A stretch of 64,000 nt of DNA from Hymenobacter sp. 5317J-9 (GTDB taxonomy: Bacteria > Bacteroidota > Bacteroidia > Cytophagales > Hymenobacteraceae). The translations under genes were made by a program, and so were the position numbers. The stretch spans positions 1,178,001-1,242,000 of the forward strand of contig NZ_CP095050.1 of assembly GCF_022921075.1 (NCBI RefSeq), in the 5' to 3' direction. Below the pieces are notes generated by a model. It was not told where the DNA came from and made no database searches. It saw only the letters and a list, made by a program, of their open reading frames with translations. Shown piece by piece: positions 40,885 through 49,964 of this stretch. The stretch's first letter is position 1, and every line of letters begins with the position of its first letter.

Positions 40885-41229
40885 ATGGCTATCAGAAAAG
40901 CAGACCCCGTGCAGCTGCACGTAAAGTCGGGCGATACCGTGAAGGTGATTGCTGGCGACGAAAAGGGCAAAACCGGCGTTATCAAGTCGGTGAACCGGGT
41001 GACTCAGCGCGTAACCGTTGAGGGCCTGAACCTGGTGACGAAACACAACAAGCCGAGCGCCAAATCGCCCCAGGGCGGCATCACCAAGATGGAGGCGCCC
41101 ATGCACGTGAGCAACGTGCAGGCTATCAACCCCACCACCGGTGAGCGGGTACGTAAAGGTGCCGCCGCGGCCGCAGCTCCGGCTGCTGCTCCGGCCAAAG
41201 CCAAGCGTGCCTCTGCCAAAACGGCTTAA
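40885..41229 (+). CDS. rplX: 50S ribosomal protein L24
   Basis: L24 begins large-subunit assembly. The KOW motif is in VKSGDTVKVIAGDEKGKTGVIKSVNR near the N-terminus; PQGGITKMEAPMHVSNV is conserved. At 114 residues it is near family length, but the last 25 residues are an Ala/Lys-rich tail (AAAAAPAAAPAKAKRASAKTA), part of a trend in this genome of ribosomal proteins with basic or low-complexity tails. Confidence 0.97.
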   Translation: MAIRKADPVQLHVKSGDTVKVIAGDEKGKTGVIKSVNRVTQRVTVEGLNLVTKHNKPSAKSPQGGITKMEAPMHVSNVQAINPTTGERVRKGAAAAAAPAAAPAKAKRASAKTA

Positions 41230-41244
41230 GCAGCCCCCACCATC

Positions 41245-41799
41245 ATGGCCCGTCTCAAAGACATTTATAAAAAAGACGTCGTACCCGCGCTCCAGGAGAA
41301 ATTCCAGTTCAAGAGCATCATGCAGGTACCCCGTATCACCAAAATCTGCATCAACCGCGGCATTGGCGCGGCGGTAGCCGACAAGAAATTGGTCGACAAC
41401 GGCGTGGAAGAGCTGACGGTTATCACCGGCCAGAAAGCCATTGCCACCATCGCCAAGAAATCGGTGTCGAACTTTAAGCTCCGCGAAGGCATGCCCATCG
41501 GCGCGAAAGTGACGCTGCGCGGCGAGAAAATGTACGAGTTCATGGACCGTCTGCTGACGGTAGCCCTGCCCCGCGTACGTGACTTCAAAGGCATCAACGA
41601 CAAAGGGTTCGATGGTCGTGGCAACTACACGCTCGGCGTGAAGGAGCAAATCATCTTCCCCGAAATCTCGATTGACAAAATCAAAGGCATCTCGGGCATG
41701 GACATCACGTTCGTGACCACGGCTGAGAACGATGAGCAGAGCTACGAGCTGCTGAAAGCGTTCGGGATGCCTTTCGCCAACGCTAAAAAAGACGCTTAA
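41245..41799 (+). CDS. rplE: 50S ribosomal protein L5
   Basis: L5 binds 5S rRNA and contacts P-site tRNA. The 184 residues include [60 protein letters not shown], and [30 protein letters not shown], all family hallmarks. Placed between rplX and rpsN as usual for the spc cluster. Confidence 0.98.
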   Translation: MARLKDIYKKDVVPALQEKFQFKSIMQVPRITKICINRGIGAAVADKKLVDNGVEELTVITGQKAIATIAKKSVSNFKLREGMPIGAKVTLRGEKMYEFMDRLLTVALPRVRDFKGINDKGFDGRGNYTLGVKEQIIFPEISIDKIKGISGMDITFVTTAENDEQSYELLKAFGMPFANAKKDA

Positions 41800-41811
41800 T
41801 CTTCCGAACTC

Positions 41812-42081
41812 ATGGCTAAAGAATCCATCAAAGCACGGGAGCGCAAGCGCATTGCCACCGTGGCCCGCTACGCTGAGAAGCGCAAGGCTCTGAAAGCTGC
41901 CGGCGACTACGAAGGTCTCGACAAGCTGCCCAAAAACGCTTCGCCCGTGCGCCTGCACAACCGCGACATGATTGACGGCCGCCCCCGCGGCTACATGCGC
42001 AAGTTTGGCATTAGCCGCGTGCGTTTCCGCGAAATGGCACTGGCCGGGAAAATCCCCGGTGTGACCAAGTCGAGCTGGTAG
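41812..42081 (+). CDS. rpsN: 30S ribosomal protein S14 (long, zinc-free form)
   Basis: S14 belongs to the 30S head. The 89-residue length and the absence of the CxxC...CxxC zinc motif identify the C-minus long form. [31 protein letters not shown] starts it and [33 protein letters not shown] ends it. The gene is followed by a terminator rather than by rpsH, which is displaced by 3.2 kb. Confidence 0.97.
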   Translation: MAKESIKARERKRIATVARYAEKRKALKAAGDYEGLDKLPKNASPVRLHNRDMIDGRPRGYMRKFGISRVRFREMALAGKIPGVTKSSW

Positions 42082-42113
42082 TATCCGGTTTAGGCTTTTC
42101 GCTAAGCAATTCG

Positions 42114-42149
42114 ATAGACGCTTCAGCTTCGGCTGGGGCGTCTATTTTT
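42114..42149 (+). terminator. Terminator after rpsN
   Basis: ATAGACGC (42114-42121) pairs with GCGTCTAT (about 42137-42144), with an inner CAGC-TTCG-GCTG tetraloop hairpin, then TTTT. The T-tract is also part of a TATTTTTG promoter box. Confidence 0.85.
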
Positions 42150-42150
42150 G
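42143..42150 (+). promoter_or_regulatory. -7 box embedded in the rpsN terminator tail
   Basis: TATTTTTG matches TAnnTTTG exactly, overlaps the 3' end of the terminator stem and its T-run, and ends three bases before the ATG at 42154. No -33 TTG was identified. Confidence 0.35.
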
Positions 42151-42153
42151 TTT

Positions 42154-42561
42154 ATGGGACCATCACCAAAAAATGCTTTCAAAACGGTTGCTTTCGTCTT
42201 TATAAGCCTCCTTTATGCTTGTCAGACCAAACTCGATTTGAAACATACTCTGGTTTCAAAAAAATCAAGATTCTGGGATATATACGATACGAAGCACAAA
42301 ATCATAAGAAGTGGTTACCGCTTTTATGACGATGGAAGATGCTTTCTGTATATCTACGACAAAAGAGACAGGTCAATGGGTTTGTATAGCAGCGATAATA
42401 TGTTGTCAAACACATGGTCTATAAGGGACAGTGTTTTGACAATTAATGACAGACATGCGTCGGTACTGAAGTTTTCATCTGATTCAATTTATCTGCAGTT
42501 CATGCCGAGTCTGTATAATGTGATTTTAGTTAAATCCCATGCAAGACCCATTCATAAATAG
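42154..42561 (+). CDS. AT-rich predicted lipoprotein of unknown function
   Basis: The 135-residue product has a basic N-terminus, a hydrophobic stretch and lipobox LYAC with Cys23. The mature part (TKLDLKHTLVSKKSRFWDIY and on) looks like a small beta-rich domain rich in Tyr, Ser and Asp, with no family recognised. The gene is visibly AT-rich against ribosomal neighbours, with many AAA, AAT, TTT and ATA codons, suggesting recent transfer. It stands directly after the rpsN terminator, and the ATG is only three bases after a TATTTTTG box. Confidence 0.6.
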   Translation: MGPSPKNAFKTVAFVFISLLYACQTKLDLKHTLVSKKSRFWDIYDTKHKIIRSGYRFYDDGRCFLYIYDKRDRSMGLYSSDNMLSNTWSIRDSVLTINDRHASVLKFSSDSIYLQFMPSLYNVILVKSHARPIHK

Positions 42562-42817
42562 AGCCACAGAATCTTATTTCTGACCCGTCCCAGCCAATCC
42601 TGCTTCCTCGGCTGCTGGGCCGGCGGGTAGTGTGGAACGGTTATAAATCTCCAGAGTCCTGCGCCCCTCTAAGTTTCTTCAGATGCGCGCCGGGCGGATG
42701 GGGGAGGAGTAGCAATATAGTCAAGCCGTACTATTTGGTCTGCTAGTGCGTTAAAGCAACCCCTGTTGCTACGGCGCTGCCGTGGCTATTTTCTCATCCT
42801 CTCTTCAGCCGGAACCC

Positions 42818-43981
42818 ATGCGGATACCTTTCTTCCAGACCAAACGCGCCACCCCCAACACCGCACCCAAGCCGCCCAAAACCAAAACCCGGGAGTGGGC
42901 CGACTCGCTCATTTTTGCGATTGTAGCTGCTACGCTGCTCCGTTGGTCGGCGGTGGAAGCCTACACTATTCCTTCCGAAAGCATGGAGGGCACGCTGCTG
43001 GTTGGCGATTACCTCATGGTGAGCAAGCTGCACTACGGCCCTATCACGCCCCAAACACCCCTGCAGGTACCCCTCACGCACCAAACCCTGTGGGAGCACG
43101 GCCCGCAGAGCTATTCTGACCTCATTCAGATGCCCACCTACCGCTTCCCGGGTTTCAGCTCGGTGAAGCGCAACGACGTGGTGGTATTTCACGTGCCGCA
43201 TGAGCAGCGCCCCGCTGATGTGCGCACCAACCTCATCAAGCGCTGCATCGCGGTGGCGGGCGACACGCTGAGCATCCGTAGTGGCCAGGTGTTCCTCAAC
43301 GGCCAGCCTGGCCCGGTGGCCGGTCGTCCGCAAACCACCTACTTCCTGGAAGTGCCTGCGCCTAACGATGAAATTGTGGCGGCGCTGCGCGCTCAGGGCG
43401 TGGTCGACTACCGCGAGCCCGATGGCGTGCCCCGCGCCATCATCAACCCTGAAACGAGCAAGCCCGGCTTCGTAATCAGCTGCCCGGCCGAGGTGGCCGC
43501 CTACTTCCGCCGGCAGCCCTACACGAAGTCGCTGGAGGTGGTGCAGTATCCCGTGCAACTGTTCCCCGACGTGGCCGACTTCGATGTATCGCAAGCCGCC
43601 AGTGCCACTCCCCGCCGCTGGCAGCTCGACGACTATGGCCCGCTGCCCGTGCCAAAGAAAGGCCAGACCATCACACTCACGCCCGCCAACGCGGCGGTCT
43701 ACTACAAAATCTTGTCGCAGTACGAGCACAACTCCGGCATCACCTGGCAGGATGGCATGATACAGCAAAACGGCCAGCCCCTCACCCGCTACACCATCAA
43801 GCAGAACTACTACTTCATGATGGGCGACAACCGCCACAACTCCGAAGACTCCCGCTTCTGGGGCTTCGTGCCGGAGGACCATATCGTGGGCAAAGCTGTG
43901 TTCACGTGGCTGTCGCTCGACCCTAATGCGGATGTGCTGCACAAGGTCCGGTGGAGCCGGCTGTTCCGACCCATTGAGTAA
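42818..43981 (+). CDS. lepB: Signal peptidase I with large insertion
   Basis: Leader peptidase removes signal peptides of exported proteins at the inner membrane. The ATG at 42818 gives 387 residues; a GTG at 42782 would add 12. One transmembrane helix (residues about 30-48) is followed by the catalytic Ser55 in IPSESMEGTL and the general base Lys141 in NLIKRCIAVAGD. The C-terminal MGDNRHNSEDSRFWGFVPEDHIVG is the box E signature. The region between about residues 160 and 320 is a large insertion, as is common in Bacteroidota signal peptidases. It is located among ribosomal genes, closed by a terminator. Confidence 0.95.
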   Translation: MRIPFFQTKRATPNTAPKPPKTKTREWADSLIFAIVAATLLRWSAVEAYTIPSESMEGTLLVGDYLMVSKLHYGPITPQTPLQVPLTHQTLWEHGPQSYSDLIQMPTYRFPGFSSVKRNDVVVFHVPHEQRPADVRTNLIKRCIAVAGDTLSIRSGQVFLNGQPGPVAGRPQTTYFLEVPAPNDEIVAALRAQGVVDYREPDGVPRAIINPETSKPGFVISCPAEVAAYFRRQPYTKSLEVVQYPVQLFPDVADFDVSQAASATPRRWQLDDYGPLPVPKKGQTITLTPANAAVYYKILSQYEHNSGITWQDGMIQQNGQPLTRYTIKQNYYFMMGDNRHNSEDSRFWGFVPEDHIVGKAVFTWLSLDPNADVLHKVRWSRLFRPIE

Positions 43982-44027
43982 CCACGCCTCGCCTCGCAGG
44001 CCACCAGAAAATTGGGATAATTGAAAC

Positions 44028-44064
44028 AAATGGGGTTGTTCCGGTATTCGGAGCAACCCCATTT
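44028..44064 (+). terminator. Terminator after lepB
   Basis: AAATGGGGTTG (44028-44038) pairs with CAACCCCATTT (44054-44064). T-tail is short (TTT within the stem). Confidence 0.8.
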
Positions 44065-44125
44065 GCCGTTATAGCCTACGCCAGCCTCCGCGCCGGTTCA
44101 CGTTATTTACTCCTCACCACCTATC

Positions 44126-44986
44126 ATGGAATTACCCATCACCACCGGCTGGATTGGCCTGGGCAACATGGGCACGCCCATGGCCCGCCGCCTGCTCGCC
44201 GCCGGCCTCCCCGTTATCGCCTACAACCGCAGCCCCGCCAAAGCCGACGCCCTGCGCGCCGAGAGCGCCACCGTCGCGCCCACGCCGGGCGCCGTACTCG
44301 ATGCCGCGCAAGTCGTCTTCCTCATGGTGTCCGACGACCAAGCCACCCGGGAGCTATTCACCGGGGAGGACGGCCTGCTGCAGTCGTCTACAACCGGCAA
44401 GCTCATCATCAACATGAGTACCGTGTCGCCCGGTGTTAGCCAAGAGATGGCCGAGCTGAGCCGCGTCCACGGCCATGAGTACCTCGATGCCCCCGTATCC
44501 GGCAGCGTGAAGCAGGCTGAAACCGGCCTGCTCGCCATCATGGTCGGCGGCGATGAAGCCGTGTTCAAGCAAGCGCAGCCCTTATTCGCGCATCTCGGCA
44601 AGCTGGCCCTGCGCGTGGGCCCCACCGGCGCGGGCAACAATGCCAAACTGGCCATGAACACCCTGCTCGGCTTCCAGGCTCAAGGTTTGGCCGAAGCCGT
44701 CCTGTTTGCCCAGCAGCACGGGCTGCAAACGGCCGACTTGCTCGAACTCATCAAGAGCAGCGCCCTCGCCAGCGTCTTCATCAACCTCAAGGGCGACGCC
44801 ATTCTCAACGAGAACTACCAGGCCGCCTTCGCCCTCAAGCTGCTCGCCAAAGACCTGCGCCTGGCCAAAGCCGAAGGCTCGGACACCCCGCTAGCCAAGG
44901 TGGTTCACCAAACCTTTCAGGAGGCGGAAGCTACGCATGGCGACGAGGACGTGATTGCCATTCTCAAGCACCTGAAGCAGCAATAG
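44126..44986 (+). CDS. NAD(P)-dependent beta-hydroxyacid dehydrogenase (3-hydroxyisobutyrate dehydrogenase family)
   Basis: The 286-residue protein has the Rossmann motif WIGLGNMGTPMARRL near the start, the substrate segment DAPVSGSVKQAETGLLAIMVGG and the catalytic GPTGAGNNAKLAMN with Lys174. It belongs to the 6-phosphogluconate dehydrogenase superfamily, which oxidises beta-hydroxyacids or reduces glyoxylate/succinic semialdehyde. The exact substrate cannot be read from sequence. It sits alone between lepB and the rpsH promoters, part of the block that separates rpsN and rpsH. Confidence 0.9.
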   Translation: MELPITTGWIGLGNMGTPMARRLLAAGLPVIAYNRSPAKADALRAESATVAPTPGAVLDAAQVVFLMVSDDQATRELFTGEDGLLQSSTTGKLIINMSTVSPGVSQEMAELSRVHGHEYLDAPVSGSVKQAETGLLAIMVGGDEAVFKQAQPLFAHLGKLALRVGPTGAGNNAKLAMNTLLGFQAQGLAEAVLFAQQHGLQTADLLELIKSSALASVFINLKGDAILNENYQAAFALKLLAKDLRLAKAEGSDTPLAKVVHQTFQEAEATHGDEDVIAILKHLKQQ

Positions 44987-45054
44987 TGCTTCCCCCGATT
45001 CGGTATTTTTGGGGTCGCGGCTGTCCATTAGTCAAGAATATTTCTGTCAGGCAC

Positions 45055-45086
45055 TTGCAAAAGCTCCTGAAAGCCTGCTACCTTTG
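45055..45086 (+). promoter_or_regulatory. Promoter P1 upstream of rpsH
   Basis: TTG (45055-45057), 21 bases, TACCTTTG (45079-45086), followed by CACTCCC as at other strong promoters here. It would give a 180-base leader. Confidence 0.7.
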
Positions 45087-45203
45087 CACTCCCAAAACCT
45101 GAGGCTTGCCTCGAAACCATTTGGCAGGTTGCCAAAAGAAACCATTGGCCGGACCGTCGCCGGGCGTGCCAAGTAGTCTTAACCCGAAATTTCGTTGGTC
45201 CCG

Positions 45204-45234
45204 TTGGGCACCCGGCGAAATTTTCTTATCTTTG
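45204..45234 (+). promoter_or_regulatory. Promoter P2 upstream of rpsH
   Basis: TTG (45204-45206), 20 bases, TATCTTTG (45227-45234), followed by CGCTCCG, 33 bases before the rpsH ATG. Confidence 0.75.
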
Positions 45235-45267
45235 CGCTCCGAAAAAAGCGGACGTATTTAACACATA

Positions 45268-45666
45268 ATGAACACTGACCCTATTGCCGACTACCTGACC
45301 CGGGTACGCAACGCCATCAAGGCGAACCACCGGGTGGTAGAAATCCCGGCCAGCAACATCAAAAAGGAAATCACGAAAGTGCTGTACCACAAAGGGTACA
45401 TCCAGTCGTACCGTTTTGATGATTCGTCGGTTCAGGGCACCATCAAAATCGCCCTGAAGTACAACCCCACCACGAAGGCCCCTGCCATCACCAAGCTGCA
45501 GCGCGTTTCGACGCCCGGCTTGCGTCAGTACGTGGCCGCCGACAACCTGCCCCGCGTCCTCAGCGGCCTGGGTGTGGCCATCATCTCGACCTCGAAAGGC
45601 GTGATGACGGAGAAAGAGTGCAAAACCGAGAACGTGGGCGGCGAGGTGCTGTGCTACGTGTACTAG
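45268..45666 (+). CDS. rpsH: 30S ribosomal protein S8
   Basis: S8 binds helix 21 of 16S rRNA and in E. coli represses the spc operon. The 132 residues are canonical: MNTDPIADYLTRVRNAIKANHRVVEIPASNIKKEI at the start and LRQYVAADNLPRVLSGLGVAIISTSKGVMTEKE in the C-terminal domain. It starts a transcription unit with two consecutive promoters. Confidence 0.98.
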   Translation: MNTDPIADYLTRVRNAIKANHRVVEIPASNIKKEITKVLYHKGYIQSYRFDDSSVQGTIKIALKYNPTTKAPAITKLQRVSTPGLRQYVAADNLPRVLSGLGVAIISTSKGVMTEKECKTENVGGEVLCYVY

Positions 45667-45693
45667 TCCGGAACCGCTTTAGCAAATTCAATT

Positions 45694-46248
45694 ATGTCAC
45701 GTATTGGTAAACTGCCGATTTCCGTCCCCGCCGGGGTCGCTATTTCGGTCGACAAAGACAACGCGGTGACGGTGAAAGGCCCCAAAGGCTCGCTCACTAC
45801 GCAAGTAGACCGCGACATCACCGTAGCCATCGAAGACGGTACCCTCACCGTAACCCGTCCTACCGAGCAGAAGCGCCACAAGGCCATGCACGGCCTCTAC
45901 CGCTCGCTCATCAACAACATGGTGACCGGTGTTAGCGCTGGTTTCGAGAAGAAACTGGAGCTCGTAGGCGTAGGTTACAAAGCCTCGCTCGTGGGCAGCA
46001 CGCTGGAACTGGCCCTCGGATACTCGCACAACGTGTACATCGCCCTCCCCGGCGAAGTATCCGCTACCGCAGTAACCGAAAAGGGTAAGAACCCGATTGT
46101 GACGCTCAACAGCATCGACAATCAGCTGCTGGGCCAGGTGGCCGCCAAAATTCGTTCGCTGCGCAAAGTGGAGCCCTACAAAGGCAAAGGTGTGCGCTTC
46201 GTGGGCGAGATTATCCGTCGCAAAGCTGGTAAAACGGCCTCTAAATAA
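45694..46248 (+). CDS. rplF: 50S ribosomal protein L6
   Basis: L6 lies near the sarcin-ricin loop and factor site. The 184-residue protein has MSRIGKLPISVPAGVAISVD, the TEQKRHKAMHGLYRSLINNMVTGVSAGFEKKLELVGVGYKA block and the C-terminal KVEPYKGKGVRFVGEIIRRKAGKTASK. Length is near the E. coli 177. Confidence 0.98.
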   Translation: MSRIGKLPISVPAGVAISVDKDNAVTVKGPKGSLTTQVDRDITVAIEDGTLTVTRPTEQKRHKAMHGLYRSLINNMVTGVSAGFEKKLELVGVGYKASLVGSTLELALGYSHNVYIALPGEVSATAVTEKGKNPIVTLNSIDNQLLGQVAAKIRSLRKVEPYKGKGVRFVGEIIRRKAGKTASK

Positions 46249-46257
46249 ATTCGCATC

Positions 46258-46608
46258 ATGGCATTTGATAAAGCAACTCGCCGCAAGCGGATTCAGCGCA
46301 TCATCCGCACGAAAGTGTCCGGCACCTCGGAGCGTCCGCGCCTGTCGGTGTTCCGCAGCAACACGGGCATTTATGCTCAGATTATCGACGACACGACCGG
46401 CCGCACCCTGGCTGCCGCTACGTCGAAAAAAGTAACCGCCGAAGGTGGCAATGGCGTGGCCCTGGCCGCTGCCGTAGGCCGTCAGGTAGCCGCGGTTGCC
46501 CTGGAGAAAGGCATCACGAAAGTGGTGTTCGACCGCTCGGGTTACCTCTACCACGGTCGCGTAAAATCATTGGCTGAAGGTGCTCGCGAAGGCGGCCTCA
46601 ATTTCTAA
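46258..46608 (+). CDS. rplR: 50S ribosomal protein L18
   Basis: L18 binds 5S rRNA in the central protuberance. The 116 residues contain [37 protein letters not shown] and [28 protein letters not shown], the family end. It starts nine bases after rplF and rpsE follows after six. Confidence 0.98.
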   Translation: MAFDKATRRKRIQRIIRTKVSGTSERPRLSVFRSNTGIYAQIIDDTTGRTLAAATSKKVTAEGGNGVALAAAVGRQVAAVALEKGITKVVFDRSGYLYHGRVKSLAEGAREGGLNF

Positions 46609-46614
46609 ACTATC

Positions 46615-47190
46615 ATGGCGCAAGAACGCGACAACAATCGTCCTGGCGGAGACCGTCAGCGCAGCAACGACCGCGACCGGAACAAGGACAACTCCCGCAT
46701 GGGTGCTGACTCCGACTTCAAAGAAAAAGTAGTAGCCATCAACCGCGTAGCGAAGGTGGTGAAAGGCGGTCGCCGCTTTAGCTTCTCTGCCATCGTGGTA
46801 GTAGGCGACGGCAACGGCAACGTAGGCTACGGCCTCGGCAAAGCCAACGAAGTAACCGACGCCATTGCCAAAGGCATTGACGACGCCAAGAAGAACGTGG
46901 TGAAAGTGCCGATGTACAAGCACACCGTTCCTCACCTCATGGAAGGCCGCTACGGCGGTGGTTTCGTGCTCATCCAGCCCGCAGCGGCTGGTACGGGTGT
47001 AATCGCCGGCGGTGCTATGCGCGCCGTGTTCGAGAGCGCCGGTATCAAGGATGTGCTGGCGAAGTCGAAAGGCTCGTCGAACCCTCACAACGTGGTGAAA
47101 GCGACGTTTGCAGCCCTCGCCAAAATGCGTGACCCGTTGCAAATCGCTCAAGCCCGTGGTATTTCTTTGGCCCGCGTTTTTAACGGTTAA
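46615..47190 (+). CDS. rpsE: 30S ribosomal protein S5 with charged N-terminal extension
   Basis: S5 helps maintain decoding accuracy at the mRNA entry. The conserved body runs from about residue 30: [46 protein letters not shown], then [35 protein letters not shown]. The total of 191 residues includes an N-terminal stretch rich in Arg, Asp, Asn and Gly ([20 protein letters not shown]) not found in E. coli (167 residues), likely disordered. Confidence 0.97.
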   Translation: MAQERDNNRPGGDRQRSNDRDRNKDNSRMGADSDFKEKVVAINRVAKVVKGGRRFSFSAIVVVGDGNGNVGYGLGKANEVTDAIAKGIDDAKKNVVKVPMYKHTVPHLMEGRYGGGFVLIQPAAAGTGVIAGGAMRAVFESAGIKDVLAKSKGSSNPHNVVKATFAALAKMRDPLQIAQARGISLARVFNG

Positions 47191-47195
47191 TTGAC

Positions 47196-47375
47196 ATGGC
47201 ACAAATTCAAGTAAAGCTCGTGCGCAGCGCCATTGACCGCCCCGAGCGTCAGAAGCGCACCGTTCAGTCCCTCGGCCTGAACAAACTCAACAGCACCGCT
47301 ACCCACGAATCGAACCCGTCCATCCTGGGCATGGTGAAGAGCGTGCAGCACCTGCTCCAAGTAACCGAACTGTAA
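47196..47375 (+). CDS. rpmD: 50S ribosomal protein L30
   Basis: A short gene, 59 residues, starting five bases after rpsE. It reads MAQIQVKLVRSAIDRPERQ then RTVQSLGLNKLNSTATHES and ends VKSVQHLLQVTEL. This is the bacterial L30 pattern of one strand-helix-strand unit with the GL-K-N motif. It completes the usual rpsE-rpmD-rplO order. Confidence 0.95.
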   Translation: MAQIQVKLVRSAIDRPERQKRTVQSLGLNKLNSTATHESNPSILGMVKSVQHLLQVTEL

Positions 47376-47388
47376 GACTATTATCGTC

Positions 47389-47838
47389 ATGCTTAATCTC
47401 AGCAATCTATCGCCCGCCTACGGCTCGACTAAAAACGAGAAGCGGATTGGCCGGGGCGAAGGCTCCACGCGCGGTGGCACGTCGACCCGTGGTCACAAAG
47501 GCGCCAAGTCGCGTTCGGGCTACAAGCGCAAGTCCGGCTTCGAAGGTGGCCAAATGCCCCTCCAGCGCCGTGTGCCCAAGTTCGGCTTCACGAACATCAA
47601 CCGCGTCGAGTACAAAGCCATCAACCTCGATGTGCTCGCTGGCCTCCTCGAGAAGAACAGCGCCACCACCCTGGATGCCGCTTACTTCGTGGCCGCCGGT
47701 CTGGTTTCGAAAAACGCCAAAATCAAAGTTCTCGGCCGTGGCGAAATCGCCACTGCTGTAGAAGTTCATGCTCACGCCTTCTCGAAATCGGCTGTTGAAG
47801 CCATCGAGAAAGCTGGCGGCAAAGCGGTAACGCTCTAA
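47389..47838 (+). CDS. rplO: 50S ribosomal protein L15
   Basis: L15 is a late-assembly protein. The 149-residue protein has the basic Gly-rich extended N-terminus (KNEKRIGRGEGSTRGGTSTRGHKGAKSRSG) that penetrates 23S rRNA, and EGGQMPLQRRVPKFGF. The C-terminal domain ends AIEKAGGKAVTL as in most bacteria. secY begins 15 bases later. Confidence 0.98.
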   Translation: MLNLSNLSPAYGSTKNEKRIGRGEGSTRGGTSTRGHKGAKSRSGYKRKSGFEGGQMPLQRRVPKFGFTNINRVEYKAINLDVLAGLLEKNSATTLDAAYFVAAGLVSKNAKIKVLGRGEIATAVEVHAHAFSKSAVEAIEKAGGKAVTL

Positions 47839-47853
47839 TAGCTACCTTCGGCA

Positions 47854-49173
47854 ATGAATAAGTTTATCGAGTCGATAAAAAACATTTTTGCGATTGAGGA
47901 TTTGCGTACGCGAATCCTCAACACGCTTTTCTTCATTGCCATCTATCGCCTAGGCGTTTACGTGGTGTTGCCGGGCGTTGACCCCACGCAACTCAAGACC
48001 GGCGCCCAAGGCTTGTTTGGCATTCTGGATACGCTGCTTGGCGGCGCGTTCAGCCACGCGTCCATCTTCGCGCTGGGCATCATGCCGTACATCTCGGCGT
48101 CGATTGTGTTGCAGCTGCTCACCATCGCCGTGCCCTACTTCCAGAAGCTCCAGAAGGAAGGCGAGTCGGGACGTAAGAAAATCAACCAGTACACCCGGAT
48201 TCTCACGATTCCGATTGTATTGGCCCAATCGGTTGGCTTCATCGCCACGATTAACGCCGAAGCCATCATCAATCCCGGCACGTTCTTCACCGTCTCGACC
48301 ATGATTATCATCACGGCCGGCACGTTGTTCTGCATGTGGCTGGGCGAGAAAATCACGGACAAAGGCATCGGCAACGGTATCTCCATGATTATCATGATTG
48401 GTATCGTGTCGCGTCTCCCCGGTGCCATCATCGGTGAGGCCGCTGCCAAAGGCGTAAACAAATCCCTCATCTTCCTGCTGGAAATGGTAGTGCTGTTCCT
48501 CGTCGTAATGGCGGTTATCGTGCTCACGCAAGCGGTTCGCCGCATCGCGGTGCAGTACGCTAAGCAAGTTGGCGGCACCACGCAGTTGGATGCGCAGCGT
48601 CAGTTCATTCCCCTCAAGGTGAATGCGGCCGGCGTAATGCCCATCATCTTCGCCCAGTCGTTGATGTTCGTGCCCGCCATCGTGGCTTCGGTATGGCAGA
48701 ACCAGAGCGATACCGCCAGCTACATCGGCGTGAAGTTTTCGGACTACACCTCGTGGCAGTACAACCTGACCTTCGGCCTGCTGATTATCATCTTCACCTA
48801 CTTCTACACGGCCATCAGCGTTAACCCTAACCAGATTGCCGATGACCTGAAGCGGAGCGGTGGTTTCGTACCCGGCGTGAAGCCTGGCCGCGATACCTCG
48901 GAATTTATTGATGAAATCCTGACCCGTGTAACGCTGCCTGGTGCAGTTGCCCTTGCGCTGATTGCCATTTTCCCGGCCATTGCTCTGCTCTTAGGCGTGA
49001 CTCGTCCGTTTTCGGCTTTCTATGGCGGTACATCGCTCATCATTATGGTGGGTGTGGTGCTCGACACGGTGAACCAAGTACAGAGCTACCTGCTTATGCA
49101 ACACTACGATGGCATGATGAAGTCGGGCAAGCTGCGCGGTCGCACGGCACAACCGATTTCCATAGCTTCGTAA
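47854..49173 (+). CDS. secY: Preprotein translocase subunit SecY
   Basis: SecY is the channel of the Sec translocon. The 439-residue protein has ten transmembrane helices, with GLFGILDTLLGGAFSHASIFALGIMPYISASIVLQLL near the plug and lateral gate, ITDKGIGNGISMIIMIGIVSRLPG, and the cytosolic loop RSGGFVPGVKPGRDTSEFIDEILTRVTLPGA. It lies after rplO as in nearly all bacteria, followed seven bases later by map. Confidence 0.98.
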   Translation: MNKFIESIKNIFAIEDLRTRILNTLFFIAIYRLGVYVVLPGVDPTQLKTGAQGLFGILDTLLGGAFSHASIFALGIMPYISASIVLQLLTIAVPYFQKLQKEGESGRKKINQYTRILTIPIVLAQSVGFIATINAEAIINPGTFFTVSTMIIITAGTLFCMWLGEKITDKGIGNGISMIIMIGIVSRLPGAIIGEAAAKGVNKSLIFLLEMVVLFLVVMAVIVLTQAVRRIAVQYAKQVGGTTQLDAQRQFIPLKVNAAGVMPIIFAQSLMFVPAIVASVWQNQSDTASYIGVKFSDYTSWQYNLTFGLLIIIFTYFYTAISVNPNQIADDLKRSGGFVPGVKPGRDTSEFIDEILTRVTLPGAVALALIAIFPAIALLLGVTRPFSAFYGGTSLIIMVGVVLDTVNQVQSYLLMQHYDGMMKSGKLRGRTAQPISIAS

Positions 49174-49179
49174 ACAGCT

Positions 49180-49959
49180 ATGAGCGGCAGCATTCAATAT
49201 AAAACCGAAGAAGAAATTGACCTTATTCGTGCCAGTGCTCAACTGCTGGCCAAGGCCCACGGCGAAGTCGCGGGCATGGTAAAAGAAGGAGTGACAACGC
49301 GGCAGCTCGATAAGCGCGCGGAGGAATTCATCCGGGACCATGGTGGGTTGCCGTCCTTCAAAGGATACAATAAGTTTCCCTTCAGCCTGTGCCTCTCACC
49401 GAATTCGGTAGTAGTGCACGGGTTTGCCACCGATGAGCCGCTGAAGAGCGGCGATATTTTGACGGTGGACTGCGGGGTTTTTCTGAATGGCTTTCATTCA
49501 GATAGTGCTTACACTTACCCAATCGGGGAGGTGGCGCCGGAAGTATTGGCTTTGCTACGAGAAACCAAAGCAGCCCTGTACAAAGGCATTGAGCAAGCCG
49601 TGAGCGGCAACCGAGTCGGCGACATCAGCTACGCCATCCAGAACCATGTGGCCCCGATGGGTTACGGGGTGGTGCGCGAGTTGGTTGGCCACGGAGTTGG
49701 CGCTAAGCTGCACGAGAAGCCTGAGGTGCCGAACTACGGCAAGCGGGGTTCTGGGCCGCTCTTGCAAACGGGTTTGGTGTTGGCCATTGAGCCGATGGTG
49801 AACTTGGGCAAGAAGGATGTGGTGCAGGAAGCGGATGGTTGGACCATTCGCACCAAGGACCGCAAACCCTCGGCGCACTTTGAGCACACCGTTGTTGTTA
49901 GAAAAGAGAAGGCAGAAATTCTGACCTCCTTTGAATTCATAGAAAAAGCATTGCAGTAG
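49180..49959 (+). CDS. map: Methionine aminopeptidase, type I
   Basis: The enzyme removes initiator Met from new proteins. The 259-residue product has the pita-bread fold motifs: NSVVVHGF (substrate His), [20 protein letters not shown] with the two metal-binding Asp residues, [19 protein letters not shown] with the metal His, AIEPMVN and FEHTVVV with the two metal Glu. No N-terminal extension. infA follows after five bases. The GC content and codon use are a little lower than for neighbouring ribosomal genes. Confidence 0.97.
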   Translation: MSGSIQYKTEEEIDLIRASAQLLAKAHGEVAGMVKEGVTTRQLDKRAEEFIRDHGGLPSFKGYNKFPFSLCLSPNSVVVHGFATDEPLKSGDILTVDCGVFLNGFHSDSAYTYPIGEVAPEVLALLRETKAALYKGIEQAVSGNRVGDISYAIQNHVAPMGYGVVRELVGHGVGAKLHEKPEVPNYGKRGSGPLLQTGLVLAIEPMVNLGKKDVVQEADGWTIRTKDRKPSAHFEHTVVVRKEKAEILTSFEFIEKALQ

Positions 49960-49964
49960 CCCTT

